In this document: positions 10,509 to 19,898 of the stretch, one piece after another
Position numbering within the stretch: position 1 is the stretch's first letter
Layout of the letters: the number at the start of each line of letters is the position of its first letter
Source: Ignavibacteria bacterium
GTDB taxonomy: Bacteria; Bacteroidota; Ignavibacteria; Tepidaquicellales; Tepidaquicellaceae
DNA length: 64,000 nucleotides
Assembly (NCBI GenBank): GCA_016719565.1
Contig: JADJYU010000021.1
Location: forward strand, 1-64,000
Direction of reading: 5' to 3'
The notes under the pieces: generated by a model
The model's database searches: none
Told to the model about the DNA's origin: nothing
The model's input: only the letters and a program-made list of their open reading frames with translations
Translations under genes and position numbers: made by a program

Positions 10509-10627
10509 AATATTTTATGCAAGATAAAATTTTGATAAGGATGGCTCTGATATTAATTGATTAAAAAATATATACGAAGTGAATTTGATATATTTAAGGA
10601 TGGTAAAACTTTATACTATTAAAATGA

Positions 10628-10680
10628 CCGCCCTGACTACTCTTTCGAGAGAGCCCCATGGGCTCTTGTCATCAGGGCGG
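10628..10680. repeat. compound hairpin
   Basis: The outer arms CCGCCCTGA (10628-10636) and TCAGGGCGG (10672-10680) are perfect inverses. Inside, AGAGCCC (10650-10656) pairs with GGGCTCT (10660-10666) around a three-base loop. There is no T-run on either side, so it does not look like a simple intrinsic terminator. It sits about 120 bases after the end of the HEPN gene and may be an RNA structure or a boundary element. Confidence 0.7.
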
Positions 10681-10954
10681 AACCTTTAAACTCTTTGAAT
10701 TTACTATTGACAAAATAAGAATTCATAGGTGAATGTTCAATGTTTTTTTTTCAATGAGATGTGATAATTCATTATGTGGCTAATGTGGCGATAATGTGGC
10801 GATTACTAATTGGGTTTGATAATTGCAATTTAGGTTTCAAAATAAAGCAGAATTCAATTGAAGTTTGATAGGAACTCAATTATACTACTAAATATTATTG
10901 GAATGATTAATAATGAGATTTTAAGTATAGTAAAAATTCAGATATAAGAACCTC

Positions 10955-10995
10955 TTCAAATATCCCCCTTCACAGGTCTCAAGATAACATCTTCT
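10955..10995. repeat. copy of the 3-prime end of the dehydrogenase gene
   Basis: These 41 bases match, with few differences, the last codons of the short-chain dehydrogenase gene at 34872 (TTCACAGG, then TAACATCTTCT). They are joined directly to a GTTTGAACCATGATTAAAGG repeat. A third copy is at 33346-33418. Confidence 0.75.
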
Positions 10996-10997
10996 GT

Positions 10998-11147
10998 TTG
11001 AACCATGATTAAAGGATTGCAAGATTACATGATTTCACTTGCTGAGTCATCCTGTTAGATATTTATTTAGATTAAAGTGCAATTTGGGGGTGACTCAGCG
11101 GAAACAAATCAGGAAATCAAGTGAATCATTTAATCATAGTTGTAAAG
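10998..11147. repeat. fold-back repeat element (GAACCATGATTAAAGG family)
   Basis: The left arm begins TTTGAACCATGATTAAAGG and runs on into ATGATTTCACTTGCTGAGTC. The right arm is its imperfect inverse (GACTCAGC at about 11093, then AATCAAGTGAATCATTTAAT ending near 11147). The whole 150-bp unit can fold into a long imperfect stem. Related arms occur at 33277, 33425, 33661 and, in an inverted pair, at 40440-40605. No coding capacity is seen. Confidence 0.7.
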
Positions 11148-11163
11148 AAAAAATATTAACCCA

Positions 11164-11821
11164 CGGCGGAGTCTCCCCGTTCTTTGGGGACTCCGCCGCT
11201 GAGTGCTCATCCGTTAGAGTCCCGGGAGATCACCGGAGACTGTGATGAGGGTAAATTATTTGTTCTCTGTATAGTGGAGATCAAGTTTGAAACAGAGTTT
11301 CAGCAGCAATTGCGTTACCAAACGGAGTTTGGTAATGAGCGCAGAGTTTGAAACAGAGTTTCAGTAGCAATTGACTGCTCATCCGTCAGAGTTTCGGGAG
11401 ATCATCGGAGACTGTGACGAGGGTAAATTATTTGTTCTCTGTATAGTGAGATCAAGTTTGAAACAGAGTTTCAGTAGCAATTGCGTTACCAACGGAGTTT
11501 GGTAACGAGCGCAAAACGGCAGATTTTAACCCACGGCGGAGTCTCCCCGTTCTTTGGGGACTCCGCCGCTGACTGCTTATCCGTAAGAGTCCCGGGAGAT
11601 CACCGGAGACTGTGACGGTGGCAAAAGTTTGAAACAGAGCTTCAGTAGCAATTGCGTTACCAACCGGAGTTTGGTAACGAGCGCAAACTTTTGTGAGGCT
11701 TGCTATTTTAAACATAAGGTCTGACGGGGGTAATTTATTTGTTCTCTGTATAGTGAGATCAAGTTTGAAATAGAGTTTCAGCAGCAATTGCGTTACCAAA
11801 CGGAGTTTGGTAACGAGCGCA
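11164..11821. repeat. mosaic array of palindromic modules
   Basis: Three modules recur. H1 is the hairpin with arms CGGCGGAGTC and GACTCCGCCG, at 11164-11198 and exactly 370 bases on at 11534-11568. H2 contains CCGGGAGATCACCGGAGACT and then TTATTTGTTCTCTGTATAGT, with full or partial copies near 11205, 11373, 11577 and 11722. H3 contains TTTGAAACAGAGTTTCA and, next to it, GTTACCAAACGGAGTTTGGT, two small hairpins with GAG-containing loops; copies are at 11285-11343, 11346-11373 (partial), 11456-11513, 11627-11685 and 11763-11821. An apparent minus-strand reading frame across 11452-11799 merely translates these repeats. Confidence 0.85.
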
Positions 11822-11916
11822 AAACAGAGTCCTTGAAATAGCCCGGAAAGTTTTTTGGATTGGGGGGAAGGACTTCAACTGAGAGGTTTTGTTGAAGTTT
11901 AAAATACTCATATTAA

Positions 11917-12057
11917 AAGATCATTGTAGTAGGAAAATATCTTAACCTTCCTGTTCGCTATGGAAAAATTGAAGCTCACAAAGAAGGACGAAATTGGTTA
12001 ACATCATTGGATGCAATAAAGAGATATCAAAGTGAAAGGCAAAGAAATCGTGGTTAG
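11917..12057 (+). pseudogene. remnant of an excisionase-like HTH DNA-binding domain
   Basis: There are 46 open codons after a stop, with no start codon. The peptide VGKYLNLPVRYGKIEAHKEG then RNWLTSLDAIKRYQSERQ matches the second half of small excisionase/MerR-like domains, in which a recognition helix is followed by 'K-x-GRNWxxT-x-A-x-x-Y'. The recognition helix itself is missing. It may be the residue of a mobile element that once held the neighbouring repeats. Confidence 0.4.
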
Positions 12058-12149
12058 GGTTTTGAAACAGATTGTCAAAAATATCCCTGATGAGAATAAA
12101 AGAGTATTAAAACTAAAATAAAGCAATTATTAAACTGTCAACCCATACA

Positions 12150-13703
12150 TTAGTTAGCTGTCCGGTGAGCGACAGAATTCGATTTATTGCTTTTACTTAA
12201 TTTTAGTTCGTTCAGTTTTCGCAGAAACCATGTTCTGTATTCAATTTGATCTGAAATAATTTTCTTTTCAAAAACCACAATGTATTTAAGATCGGAAGAT
12301 AATTTTAGTTTAAACAATTCTTTTATTGAGCTTAGAAACTTTTTTGTTTTATTATATTGCAGATCCGTTATAGATTTTTTCTCCTTATAATTATAATTCA
12401 CAAAATGCAGATGAGAATCATAATTAAATTCAAATATATCAGCATCGTTCATTTCGTATGAAAGCATCAGCATGAATTTTTTCAGTGTATTTTTTAGGCT
12501 CGGGTATTTGAAATTTATTTTTGAAATAATCTCAAGTGAAGTTTTGTAGTCAGCGTTCATCATTCGCATGACTGCATCTGCAAACTTTAAAATATTTTCT
12601 TTATCTTCGTCTTCATCAATGACAAATTTATAATATTGATCTACAAATATCTTCATATCTGATATCTTATTCTCATGGAAAAAGAAATACAGCCACATCC
12701 AAAATCCCATTGCATTTAATCTGTTGTTAATCTCCAATACCATATTATTCTGATATCGAAATTTCATTATATCTGAAAATTCTTTCATCCTGTCAAGTTT
12801 AGGATCTTCACAATCAGCGCTGACGTTATCAACTATTTCTTCTATATCTCTTGCTACAGAATCAGGCAATGATTTTACATTGTCAAAAAGAAATTGTTTT
12901 AAATTAAAATAATGATTTATGTTATTGTGATTTGAAAATGCTATGTATGCGAGATAATATGATTTTAACAGAATATATTTCGTTTCTGAATTTTTGCGGA
13001 TATTATTTATAATTTTTTCAAAATTACCTTTTACAAGGATATCCAGCAACTCTTTTGAGTTATTACTAATTACTGTTTTATCAGGTAGCTTCTGGAATAA
13101 ACCAATTGAATTATAATAAACGATAAAGCTATGTATGAAAATGTTGCAGACTAAAGAATCGTCAAAGTGATTTTGATCTTTGATACTACTTTTCAATTTA
13201 TAGCTTTGCTGATTGAAAAAAAAATCGTGCCACAATTTTATGTCATATATGTAATGGAAATGATTTAAATATTCCCGAATATGTATATCAATATTTTTAA
13301 AGGATTCATCATTAAATTTTTTTTCAATAATAAAAGCCTTATTGTCCAAAATGCTTTTCAATTTGCGGGAAGCCAATGCTTCATAAGTATATGTAAACTG
13401 TCTGAGTTCATTTAACTTCAGGTTCTTATACATAACAAATTCTTCTGCTAATTTCGTTAAATCAAAAATCAGGTTTTTCATTACGCCCGAACTATACTTT
13501 TTACCAGGATAAAGTTTTTCCCATAGTTTCTCTTTTTCGAGTTCATCTTTTTTAAAATCAGGATAATGTTTCTTTATTTCCGCATATAGTTTTATAACGC
13601 CTGACTTCTTATTATGAAAAGGCGATTTAAGAAAATCTAAAAACTCAGAAACTTCATCCTCTGTGAAAGAATCTATAATTTTTATGATGGAAGAGTTTTT
13701 CAT
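12150..13703 (-). CDS. uncharacterised ~517-aa protein, intact copy of a local family
   Basis: A cytoplasmic, probably all-helical protein with no signal peptide. The N-terminus holds the family signature: FLDFLKSPFHNKKSGVIKLY (about residues 20-39), then YPDFKKDELEKEKLWEKLYP, then SGVMKNLIFDLTKLAEEFV. The middle is rich in Phe, Asn and Lys helices. The end has the WFLRKLNEL motif that is also found in the other copies. I know similar unannotated proteins of about 500 aa in Bacteroidota-type genomes but no function. It is the only undamaged copy among three plus a tail remnant in this window, and it lies head to tail with the next copies (13715-15451). No promoter stands out upstream, because only 11 bases separate it from the remnant. 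Confidence 0.75.
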   Translation of the reverse strand: MKNSSIIKIIDSFTEDEVSEFLDFLKSPFHNKKSGVIKLYAEIKKHYPDFKKDELEKEKLWEKLYPGKKYSSGVMKNLIFDLTKLAEEFVMYKNLKLNELRQFTYTYEALASRKLKSILDNKAFIIEKKFNDESFKNIDIHIREYLNHFHYIYDIKLWHDFFFNQQSYKLKSSIKDQNHFDDSLVCNIFIHSFIVYYNSIGLFQKLPDKTVISNNSKELLDILVKGNFEKIINNIRKNSETKYILLKSYYLAYIAFSNHNNINHYFNLKQFLFDNVKSLPDSVARDIEEIVDNVSADCEDPKLDRMKEFSDIMKFRYQNNMVLEINNRLNAMGFWMWLYFFFHENKISDMKIFVDQYYKFVIDEDEDKENILKFADAVMRMMNADYKTSLEIISKINFKYPSLKNTLKKFMLMLSYEMNDADIFEFNYDSHLHFVNYNYKEKKSITDLQYNKTKKFLSSIKELFKLKLSSDLKYIVVFEKKIISDQIEYRTWFLRKLNELKLSKSNKSNSVAHRTAN

Positions 13704-13714
13704 ATATGGTTAGG

Positions 13715-13903
13715 TTATATGGCTATAGGAATTTTTTTCAATTCATTAGCTTTTCTTAAGAACCATTTTTTTAAATCTATGTCAGAATTCAGTATATTTT
13801 TTTCGAAAACTGATAATCCGTAATAATCTTTTGTGAGCCGTATCTTAAAGATTGCCGATAAATTGATCATATCAAATCTATCCCGTATTTTTTCAACTTT
13901 GTT
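13715..13903 (-). pseudogene. C-terminal remnant of another copy of the ~500-aa family
   Basis: The minus strand has 62 codons ending in TAA. KVEKIRDRFDMINLSAIFKI, then SVFEKNILNSDIDLKKWFLR aligns with the tail of the intact neighbour (FKLKLSSDLKYIVVFEKK, then YRTWFLRKLNEL). It is wedged between two fuller copies. It is therefore the stump of a fourth copy, left by deletion or unequal recombination in a tandem array. Confidence 0.7.
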
Positions 13904-13919
13904 CTAAATAGAATATGAT

Positions 13920-15451
13920 TTAGGCAGTATTTCTCTTTCCTATAACTGGGATTTCTGAAATCGTTTTATCTATCTGCCGGAGAAATGATTTTTTTAAATT
14001 TACATCCTTCTCTTCTATTTCATTTCTTAATGCAATAAGACCTGCGATATCGGAATTAAGTTTTAGTTTAAACAACCGGTTCAGATCATTTACAAATTTA
14101 TTTAATAATTCCATCTGCCATTTTTTATACTTGCTTGATGCAATATTTACGACATCCTTAGAATTATACTTTAAAAAATGTTTAACAGAATCCAGGTTTA
14201 AAATAAACGAATCGTAATCATTCAATTCAAAGTAAGCCATCATGACAAATTTTCTAACAAAGCATTCATGGTGAAAGTCATCAAACTTCAAAGTTGAAAG
14301 CATTTGAAGAGTTTTTTGATAATGTCCCTTTTTGAAATTTAAGATTGCATTGGAAAAATCTATCATATCCTCCTTATCCGATCCAAAGAGATAGTGTTTA
14401 TATTTTAGTATAAAGTTTTCAATCTCATCAGCCTCTCCTTCTTCAAACAATATTGAAATGTATCCAATAAAATTTGAAGAGGTCAGAAAATCTTCATTAA
14501 GAAATGTGTTTGTTGATTCTCTGAATAAATAGATATCATAAAGTTCTTTGGGTTTATCAAAGGTTTTAGGGTGCGCAAGGAAAATTATGTTTGTTGCCAA
14601 TATCTGAAGATCTGCTATAGTTTCAATGGACATACAATAAGTACTTTCTTCAAAAAACTCCATAAACTGTTTATAGTGGTTCACAACATTAATGTCTGAC
14701 AATAATTTATAGGCAAGGAAATAACACATTAAAATATTGTATTTAACTTCAGATCTTGGTTTAATTTCTTTAATCGCTTTTTCGATGAAATCTTCAGGAA
14801 TGCATTCAATCATCATAACGATATCGGTTTTTTTGCTGATCTTATTAGATGTGAAGGAATAAAAGAAATTACTGATAAAAAGTTGAACCATGTTTGTATA
14901 TAAATTCAGAAAGTTCTGATCTGAAGATAACTGCATTTCTTCATGAAAATCGTATCCATACCGGTATATATGTTTAAAGTCAATATTCCTCATGGAGTTA
15001 TTATACAGAATATTAAAATATTCCGTTACGTGTCCTGAATAGTTCGCCGCCCGGAGTCACTGAATTTTTTTGTCAGAATATTATTCTTACTTTCCAGAAC
15101 CGAATTTAGTTTCCTCATTCTTAAAGATTCTGAAAGTTCCGAAAACATTTTTAATTCATTTTGCCTGAAGTTATTTAACGCGATGTAATTCTCCGCCAAT
15201 CCGGTCAATTCAAATATCAGATTCTTCATCACACCGTAACTGTACATCTTTCCGGGATATAATTTACTCCAAAGCTTTTCCTTATCAAGATTCTCATCTT
15301 TAAAATCCGGATAGTATTTTTTTATTTCATTGTAAAGCTTAACAACTCCTGACTTCTTATTATGGTATGGAGATTTGAGAAAATCATTGAACTCTGATAT
15401 TTCTTCTTTGGAAAATGACTGGATGATCTTTAGGGCAGAACTTTTTAGCAT
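13920..15451 (-). pseudogene. second copy of the ~500-aa family, one frameshift
   Basis: The start ATG at 15451 gives MLKSSALKIIQSFSKEEISE, then FNDFLKSPYHNKKSGVVKLY, close to the intact copy. The frame breaks near 15030; the next frame (VTEYFNILYNNSMRNIDF) continues to 13920 with an otherwise open 370 codons. The tail differs from the intact copy, ending DLNRLFKLKLNSDIAGLIAL, then LKKSFLRQIDKTI. Total length is about 510 codons. It stands divergent to the type IX cargo gene at 15672, across an intergenic region that is repeated at 21.9 kb. Whether the lesion is genuine or a reading error is open. Confidence 0.65.
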
Positions 15452-15561
15452 TTTTATGAAAGTGTAATTTTATTAAACAGAAACAGTGATTTATGTTTAA
15501 AAAAGAAACATTATGTGATGTTTAAGGAATTTTCATCAGGTGTAATCTTTCAATATTTCTC

Positions 15562-15593
15562 TTTGCCTTCAATAATAAAATCCTATATTTTTG
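15562..15593 (+). promoter_or_regulatory. Bacteroidota-type promoter of the cargo gene at 15672
   Basis: The -33 TTTG is at 15562-15565, followed by a 20-base spacer and the -7 TATTTTTG at 15586-15593. This fits the TTTG-N19-21-TAnnTTTG consensus. The same boxes with the same spacing occur at 21957-21988 in front of the paralogous cargo gene, and the block CAGGTGTAATCTTTCA just upstream is also kept in both. Confidence 0.7.
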
Positions 15594-15671
15594 TATCAGT
15601 TCTTTTATAAGATATACAAATATAAAAACTATTTCAATTTTTATTTATTAACCCTTAAAGAAAGACAAAAA

Positions 15672-16904
15672 ATGAAAACAGCAAAACAAATTCTTCTCTT
15701 AGTTCTCTTACTTACTTTTGCAAATAACATTTATGCTCAATGGACAATTACTCTGGGTCCCGGAACTGCTAATGGAAACACTCTTTACAGAGTTGGTGAA
15801 ACTATTTATGCCGGCACAGATGCAGGTGCTTACAAATCTACAAATAATGGCGATAATTGGATTTTGATAAATAATGGTTTTATAGGTTCTTCACACGGTG
15901 TGAGAGACTTTGCGTATACCAATCAAAAATTATGGTGTGCAGCTTTTGGAAGCGGATTATATTTCTCCACTGATAATGGAAATAATTGGAATAGAGAATA
16001 TGGGAATTTAACTAATGGAACATCTGTAAAGGTAACTGCATCAAATAGTCAATATGTATATCGAAATGATAATTCAGGCTGGATTCATTGGACAACGAAT
16101 AATGGATCAAATTGGACTATAATGTCTCAAGGGAATTATCCTTATGGTCCCAACTCACTGATAATAAATGATAATCTGCTTTATGCAGGAGATTATGATG
16201 GATTTCATTGGTCTATTTTAGGTGGAACATCCTGGACACGGGTAAACGGTAATCTAACCGGTGATGCAATTAGGATTAACAAGCTAAAATATGCCAACAA
16301 CAAAATTTACATTGCAACTCGAGCAGGGATCTGGTCTTCAACAAATACAGGTATTAATTGGACAAATTTAAATTTAGCCTTGTCAACTGTTGCGATAAAC
16401 ACTCTTTCAGTTCTTGACCAAAACATTTTCATCGGAACTTCTGATAATCTATATTTATCAATTAATGATGGTAACAACTGGAACAGTATTTATCTGGGAT
16501 TACCTACGTCAACAACAATTACATCTATAGCTTATAACAGCAATTATTTATTTGTCATGCTTCAAACAGGAATAGTTTATCGAAGACCTTTGAGCGATTT
16601 CGGGATAATAGGTATTCAGTCAATAAGCAGTGAAGTTCCAGATAATTATCATCTCTCACAAAACTATCCAAACCCATTCAATCCCACAACCAACATTAAC
16701 TTCAACGTACCGAAATCCGGCTTTGTGAAAATTACAGTCTATGACATTAACGGCAGAGAGATCTCTATGCCTGTAAATCAGGAGATGACTCCCGGAAGTT
16801 ATAAGGTTGATTTTGACGGAAGCAGTCTGTCGAGCGGGATATATTATTATACAATGACCGGCGGGGATTTTGCTGAGACCAAGAAGATGATGCTGGTTAA
16901 GTAA
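15672..16904 (+). CDS. secreted Asp-box/YCF48-like propeller with type IX sorting domain
   Basis: A 410-aa exported protein. The ATG at 15672 is chosen because a signal peptide (MKTAKQILLLVLLLTFANNI, then YAQ) starts there and the promoter lies just before. The body has repeats of the kind AGTDAGAYKSTNNGDNW, FSTDNGNNWNREYG and SINDGNNWNSIYLG, about 40-45 aa apart, typical of BNR/YCF48 beta-propellers. The last 80 residues form the type IX secretion C-terminal domain: LSQNYPNPFNPTTNINF, then VYDINGREISM and SSGIYYYTMTGG. It is expected on the cell surface or secreted, with the C-terminal domain removed by the sortase. The ligand is unknown. It stands divergent to a ~500-aa family copy. Confidence 0.85.
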   Translation: MKTAKQILLLVLLLTFANNIYAQWTITLGPGTANGNTLYRVGETIYAGTDAGAYKSTNNGDNWILINNGFIGSSHGVRDFAYTNQKLWCAAFGSGLYFSTDNGNNWNREYGNLTNGTSVKVTASNSQYVYRNDNSGWIHWTTNNGSNWTIMSQGNYPYGPNSLIINDNLLYAGDYDGFHWSILGGTSWTRVNGNLTGDAIRINKLKYANNKIYIATRAGIWSSTNTGINWTNLNLALSTVAINTLSVLDQNIFIGTSDNLYLSINDGNNWNSIYLGLPTSTTITSIAYNSNYLFVMLQTGIVYRRPLSDFGIIGIQSISSEVPDNYHLSQNYPNPFNPTTNINFNVPKSGFVKITVYDINGREISMPVNQEMTPGSYKVDFDGSSLSSGIYYYTMTGGDFAETKKMMLVK

Positions 16905-16945
16905 TGTCAATTTTTTTAATTTATTAACTAAAAAACTCAAATAGT

Positions 16946-18586
16946 ATGAAATCAATTATTACCGCATTCAGTTTCGCCATTATTTTGTTAACTGTTAACT
17001 CTCTTTTATCACAAATTACTCAACAGTGGGCTGTAAGATATAATTTTCCGGGAAATGAATATCAAACTATTTCAACCTCTGTTCAGGTTGATCCCCAAGG
17101 GAATGTTTATATTACAGGATACAGTAGTTATGAAGATAGTTTATTAAATTCTTATTATGACTGGATTACAATTAAATATAACTCCAGTGGTGTTCAGCAA
17201 TGGATGCAAACTTATCATTATGGAATTCCAAATGATATGGTAGTGGATAATTTTGGTAATGTATATGTTGCAGGAGTGGGATTTGATTCCCTTACTAACA
17301 GACCTGCTCCTATAACAATAAAATATAACACTTCCGGAGTTAAACAGTGGGAAAGAAGTTATAAAGCAACAGATACAACTTACGGAGAAATTCGTTCAAT
17401 AAAAGTTGATAATCTTGGAAATGTTTATTCGGCGGGATATAACGGTAACATTGACAATTATAATTTCTTAGCGATAAAATATAATTCTTCAGGAGTTCAA
17501 CAGTGGGCATCTGAGTATGATGGTGCAGGGCATAATAATGATTATGTGAATGATATGGCGGTGGATGATTCAGGAAATGTTTATTTGACCGGTAAAACAA
17601 TATTGGGAGTACTTTATTCAGATTATGCAACAGTAAAATTTAATAATGCCGGAGTTCAACAGTGGGTTCAGACGCATAATGGCTCCTTGAATCGTGATGA
17701 CGAAGCAACTTGTATTGCTCTGGACAGCTCTGGAAATATTTGTGTTTCCGGACTTACTCAAGAAATTTCAAACGGCGGTGATTATACTACAATTAAGTAT
17801 AACCCGTCTGGTGTTCATCAATGGACGCAAAGATATAATGGACCTAATAATGGAGGTGATCGAGCTGAGTGTATTGCAGTTGATAACTTAGGAAATATTT
17901 ATTTGTCGGGTAGGAGCAGAGGAACAGGAACCTCGGATGATTTTGCAACTCTCAAGTATAACAGTGCAGGGATTCAACAATGGATTATGAGATATAACGG
18001 GGCTGCCAGCAGTAATGATGGTGTAGTTGCAATGGTATTGGATGATTCAAATAATGTTTATGTTACAGGATATACAGGTTCATTTGCAACATTTACAGAT
18101 ATTACATCAATTAAATATTCACCCACTGGTGTTCAAAAGTGGATGCATATATATAACGGACCATTAAATGGTCAGGATCGTCCAACTGATATCGCAGTCG
18201 ACAAGACAGGTGGGATATATGTTACAGGTTATGAAACAAACAAGGCTGGCTTTGATTATAGTTTTGTAACGATTAAGTATTCATGGCCTGTTGGTATTCA
18301 GAATATATCAAGTGAATTTCCCGATAGATTTTTTCTTTCACAAAGCTATCCAAACCCATTCAATCCCACAACCAACATTAACTTCACCGTCCCGAAATCC
18401 GGCTTTGTGAAAATGATAGTCTATGACATCAACGGAAGAGAGATCTCTACTCTTGTAAATCAGGAAATGCGACCGGGAAGTTATAAAGTTGATTTTGACG
18501 GAAGCAATCTTTCGAGCGGGATATATTATTATACAATGACCGGCGGGGATTTTGCTGAGACCAAGAAGATGATGCTGGTGAAGTAA
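16946..18586 (+). CDS. secreted SBBP-repeat beta-propeller with type IX sorting domain
   Basis: A 546-aa protein with signal peptide MKSIITAFSFAIILLTVNSL. Some eight repeats follow the pattern 'D-x-x-G-N-V-Y-x-T-G ... IKYNSSGVQQW' (for example VDPQGNVYITGYSSY, VDNLGNVYSAGYNG, VDKTGGIYVTGYETN). This is the SBBP class of bacterial propellers. The final part (SQSYPNPFNPTTNINF, then VYDINGREISTLVNQ) is the type IX sorting domain, nearly identical at DNA level to that of the upstream gene. It follows the preceding gene by 41 bases and is probably co-transcribed. A role in surface recognition or adhesion is inference. Confidence 0.85.
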   Translation: MKSIITAFSFAIILLTVNSLLSQITQQWAVRYNFPGNEYQTISTSVQVDPQGNVYITGYSSYEDSLLNSYYDWITIKYNSSGVQQWMQTYHYGIPNDMVVDNFGNVYVAGVGFDSLTNRPAPITIKYNTSGVKQWERSYKATDTTYGEIRSIKVDNLGNVYSAGYNGNIDNYNFLAIKYNSSGVQQWASEYDGAGHNNDYVNDMAVDDSGNVYLTGKTILGVLYSDYATVKFNNAGVQQWVQTHNGSLNRDDEATCIALDSSGNICVSGLTQEISNGGDYTTIKYNPSGVHQWTQRYNGPNNGGDRAECIAVDNLGNIYLSGRSRGTGTSDDFATLKYNSAGIQQWIMRYNGAASSNDGVVAMVLDDSNNVYVTGYTGSFATFTDITSIKYSPTGVQKWMHIYNGPLNGQDRPTDIAVDKTGGIYVTGYETNKAGFDYSFVTIKYSWPVGIQNISSEFPDRFFLSQSYPNPFNPTTNINFTVPKSGFVKMIVYDINGREISTLVNQEMRPGSYKVDFDGSNLSSGIYYYTMTGGDFAETKKMMLVK

Positions 18587-18638
18587 GGAGTAACAATAAT
18601 TTAGTGAATGTTTTTTAAAGAAATAAACTTAATAAAAA

Positions 18639-19337
18639 ATGAAAAAGAAAATTAAAATTCTAATAGCTGTCTTTTTGATTTCATCAATTTCATCAGTTAT
18701 TTTTTCAGCGGAGCTTTATGCTCAAGGAGCAAAATCAAAACAGCAGAATTCAAGATATCAGATTGAGGAAAATGGAGGCAGCGAGGATGGGACTTCAGAA
18801 AAAAATTTAGAAGGACAATTTATCAGGGAAGCAGGAAAATTGAAAACAAAGAACCACACTTCGGCAAAGTCCCAAATATATGCTACAATTATGATGCTTA
18901 TTCCTGATGACACTGAACCAAAGAGTTCAATTGAATGGTCAAAAAAAGACAATATTAATGATGTTGTTTGGAACACAAACAATAATTATGAAAATGAATG
19001 GGGAATTGAATTGGAAGGAGATCCAAGTAGCCATGAATTAAATAATTTTGGTTTTTCATTACATTTTTATAGTCATGGAATAGGTGGGGGTGATATAACT
19101 ATCGGCGAGGCATTAGAATTATCATTTTTCCTGCCGGACGAAATTTACGAATCTAATATACTGAAAGAAAGAGTACTTGGCGGTACTGACGGATATGTTA
19201 TGCATGAATTAAAATTTCCCGGGAAACAAACTATCTGGTCAGTTGTCTGGTACTCTTCCGGGTCACGGCAGGGTGATACAGGGATCACATTTTATATCGA
19301 TAAGGAAGAAGCAAATAAAAATATATCAGTGTTTTGA
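18639..19337 (+). CDS. exported protein of the local 'LLP' family
   Basis: A 232-aa protein. The signal peptide (about residues 1-29, LISSISSVIFSAELYAQ) ends just before the leader AQGAKSKQQNS, which also opens the proteins at 26081 and 32314. The following charged linker leads to the family domain: ATIMMLIPDDTEPKSSIEW, then LKFPGKQTIWSVVWYSSG and ITFYIDKEEANK. Relatives are at 26797, 27488, 28196 (deleted) and 32314, where the equivalent motif is YDLIYMLLPD. There is no lipobox, so it is probably periplasmic or secreted. No known function. Confidence 0.65.
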   Translation: MKKKIKILIAVFLISSISSVIFSAELYAQGAKSKQQNSRYQIEENGGSEDGTSEKNLEGQFIREAGKLKTKNHTSAKSQIYATIMMLIPDDTEPKSSIEWSKKDNINDVVWNTNNNYENEWGIELEGDPSSHELNNFGFSLHFYSHGIGGGDITIGEALELSFFLPDEIYESNILKERVLGGTDGYVMHELKFPGKQTIWSVVWYSSGSRQGDTGITFYIDKEEANKNISVF

Positions 19338-19560
19338 ATGACTTTTGGAGCCATTAAAGCAAAAATTACTTGTAAACCAAAATTGAAAATCAAGAATAGT
19401 TGCTAGAATTAAGAGCAAACTTTTTGGAGCACCAACAACAGCGAGTAAATGACCGGATTATCCTGAGTGCAGAACATTTTTGCATAGTCCCTGAAGTGTG
19501 TTTTTATTTATTGAAAACCTTATTTATACGCTAAATAAAACATTTATCTGGAATTTTGTC

Positions 19561-19884
19561 ATGATAGTAGATTTAGAAAAAGGCAGGCTTTTAACAAACA
19601 ACGATTTAAACCTTGACGATGTAAATATTAGCGAATACAACAAGACAGTTTTCATGTATTTCCTCAATCAGGATATGTTTATGGACAATAGTTATGTTGA
19701 TCCTTTGGAATATTATAGAAAAGAAGATGAAATGAATTTTATTTCGGTTGTTAAAACCCATGAAGAGTTTAATAAAATAAATTTTGGAATAAAGAATAAT
19801 AGACTTTGTGTTGTTGAGTTTGCAAGCCCCGGGGCAAGAGTATATGAGACTGTCTATGTCATTCCAATAAACGAAACTTATTAA
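19561..19884 (+). CDS. small uncharacterised protein
   Basis: 107 aa from the ATG at 19561; an upstream in-frame ATG-like start at 19498 (GTG) would add 21 residues with no clear signal. The sequence MIVDLEKGRLLTNNDLNLDD then FLNQDMFMDNSYVDPLEYYR ends GARVYETVYVIPINETY. It is acidic and has no transmembrane segment. No family is recognised. It sits 14 bases before the exported protein at 19899 and may be co-transcribed with it. The 220 bases upstream (19338-19560) show nothing clear. Confidence 0.45.
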   Translation: MIVDLEKGRLLTNNDLNLDDVNISEYNKTVFMYFLNQDMFMDNSYVDPLEYYRKEDEMNFISVVKTHEEFNKINFGIKNNRLCVVEFASPGARVYETVYVIPINETY

Positions 19885-19898
19885 CATTAAAAAAGAAA

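Larger units (their letters stand above)
10509..12149. other. long gene-poor, repeat-rich interval
   Basis: About 1.6 kb without an intact gene separates the defence island from the paralogous family at 12.1 kb. It holds a strong hairpin (10628-10680), a copy of the end of the dehydrogenase gene (10955-10995), a fold-back repeat (10998-11147), an array of palindromic modules (11164-11821) and a small HTH-like remnant (11917-12057). Base composition rises sharply in GC within the palindromic array relative to its AT-rich flanks. Confidence 0.8.

Noticed and set aside
10628..10680. Integron attC site
   Set aside because: The nested arms lack the R and L core sites with the GTT triplet, and no integrase or cassette array is seen.
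11452..11799. A 115-codon minus-strand frame
   Set aside because: It translates the palindromic modules themselves, with the same peptide (GNAIATETLFQT) at both ends. No start context and no protein family.
11164..11821. CRISPR array
   Set aside because: Repeats are of several kinds and uneven spacing, spacers are not unique and equal in length, and no cas gene is near.
11285..11821. CsrA/RsmA sponge RNA
   Set aside because: Some loops show ACGGA, but others show AGAG, and no CsrA-type gene is present here. Kept only as a side remark.
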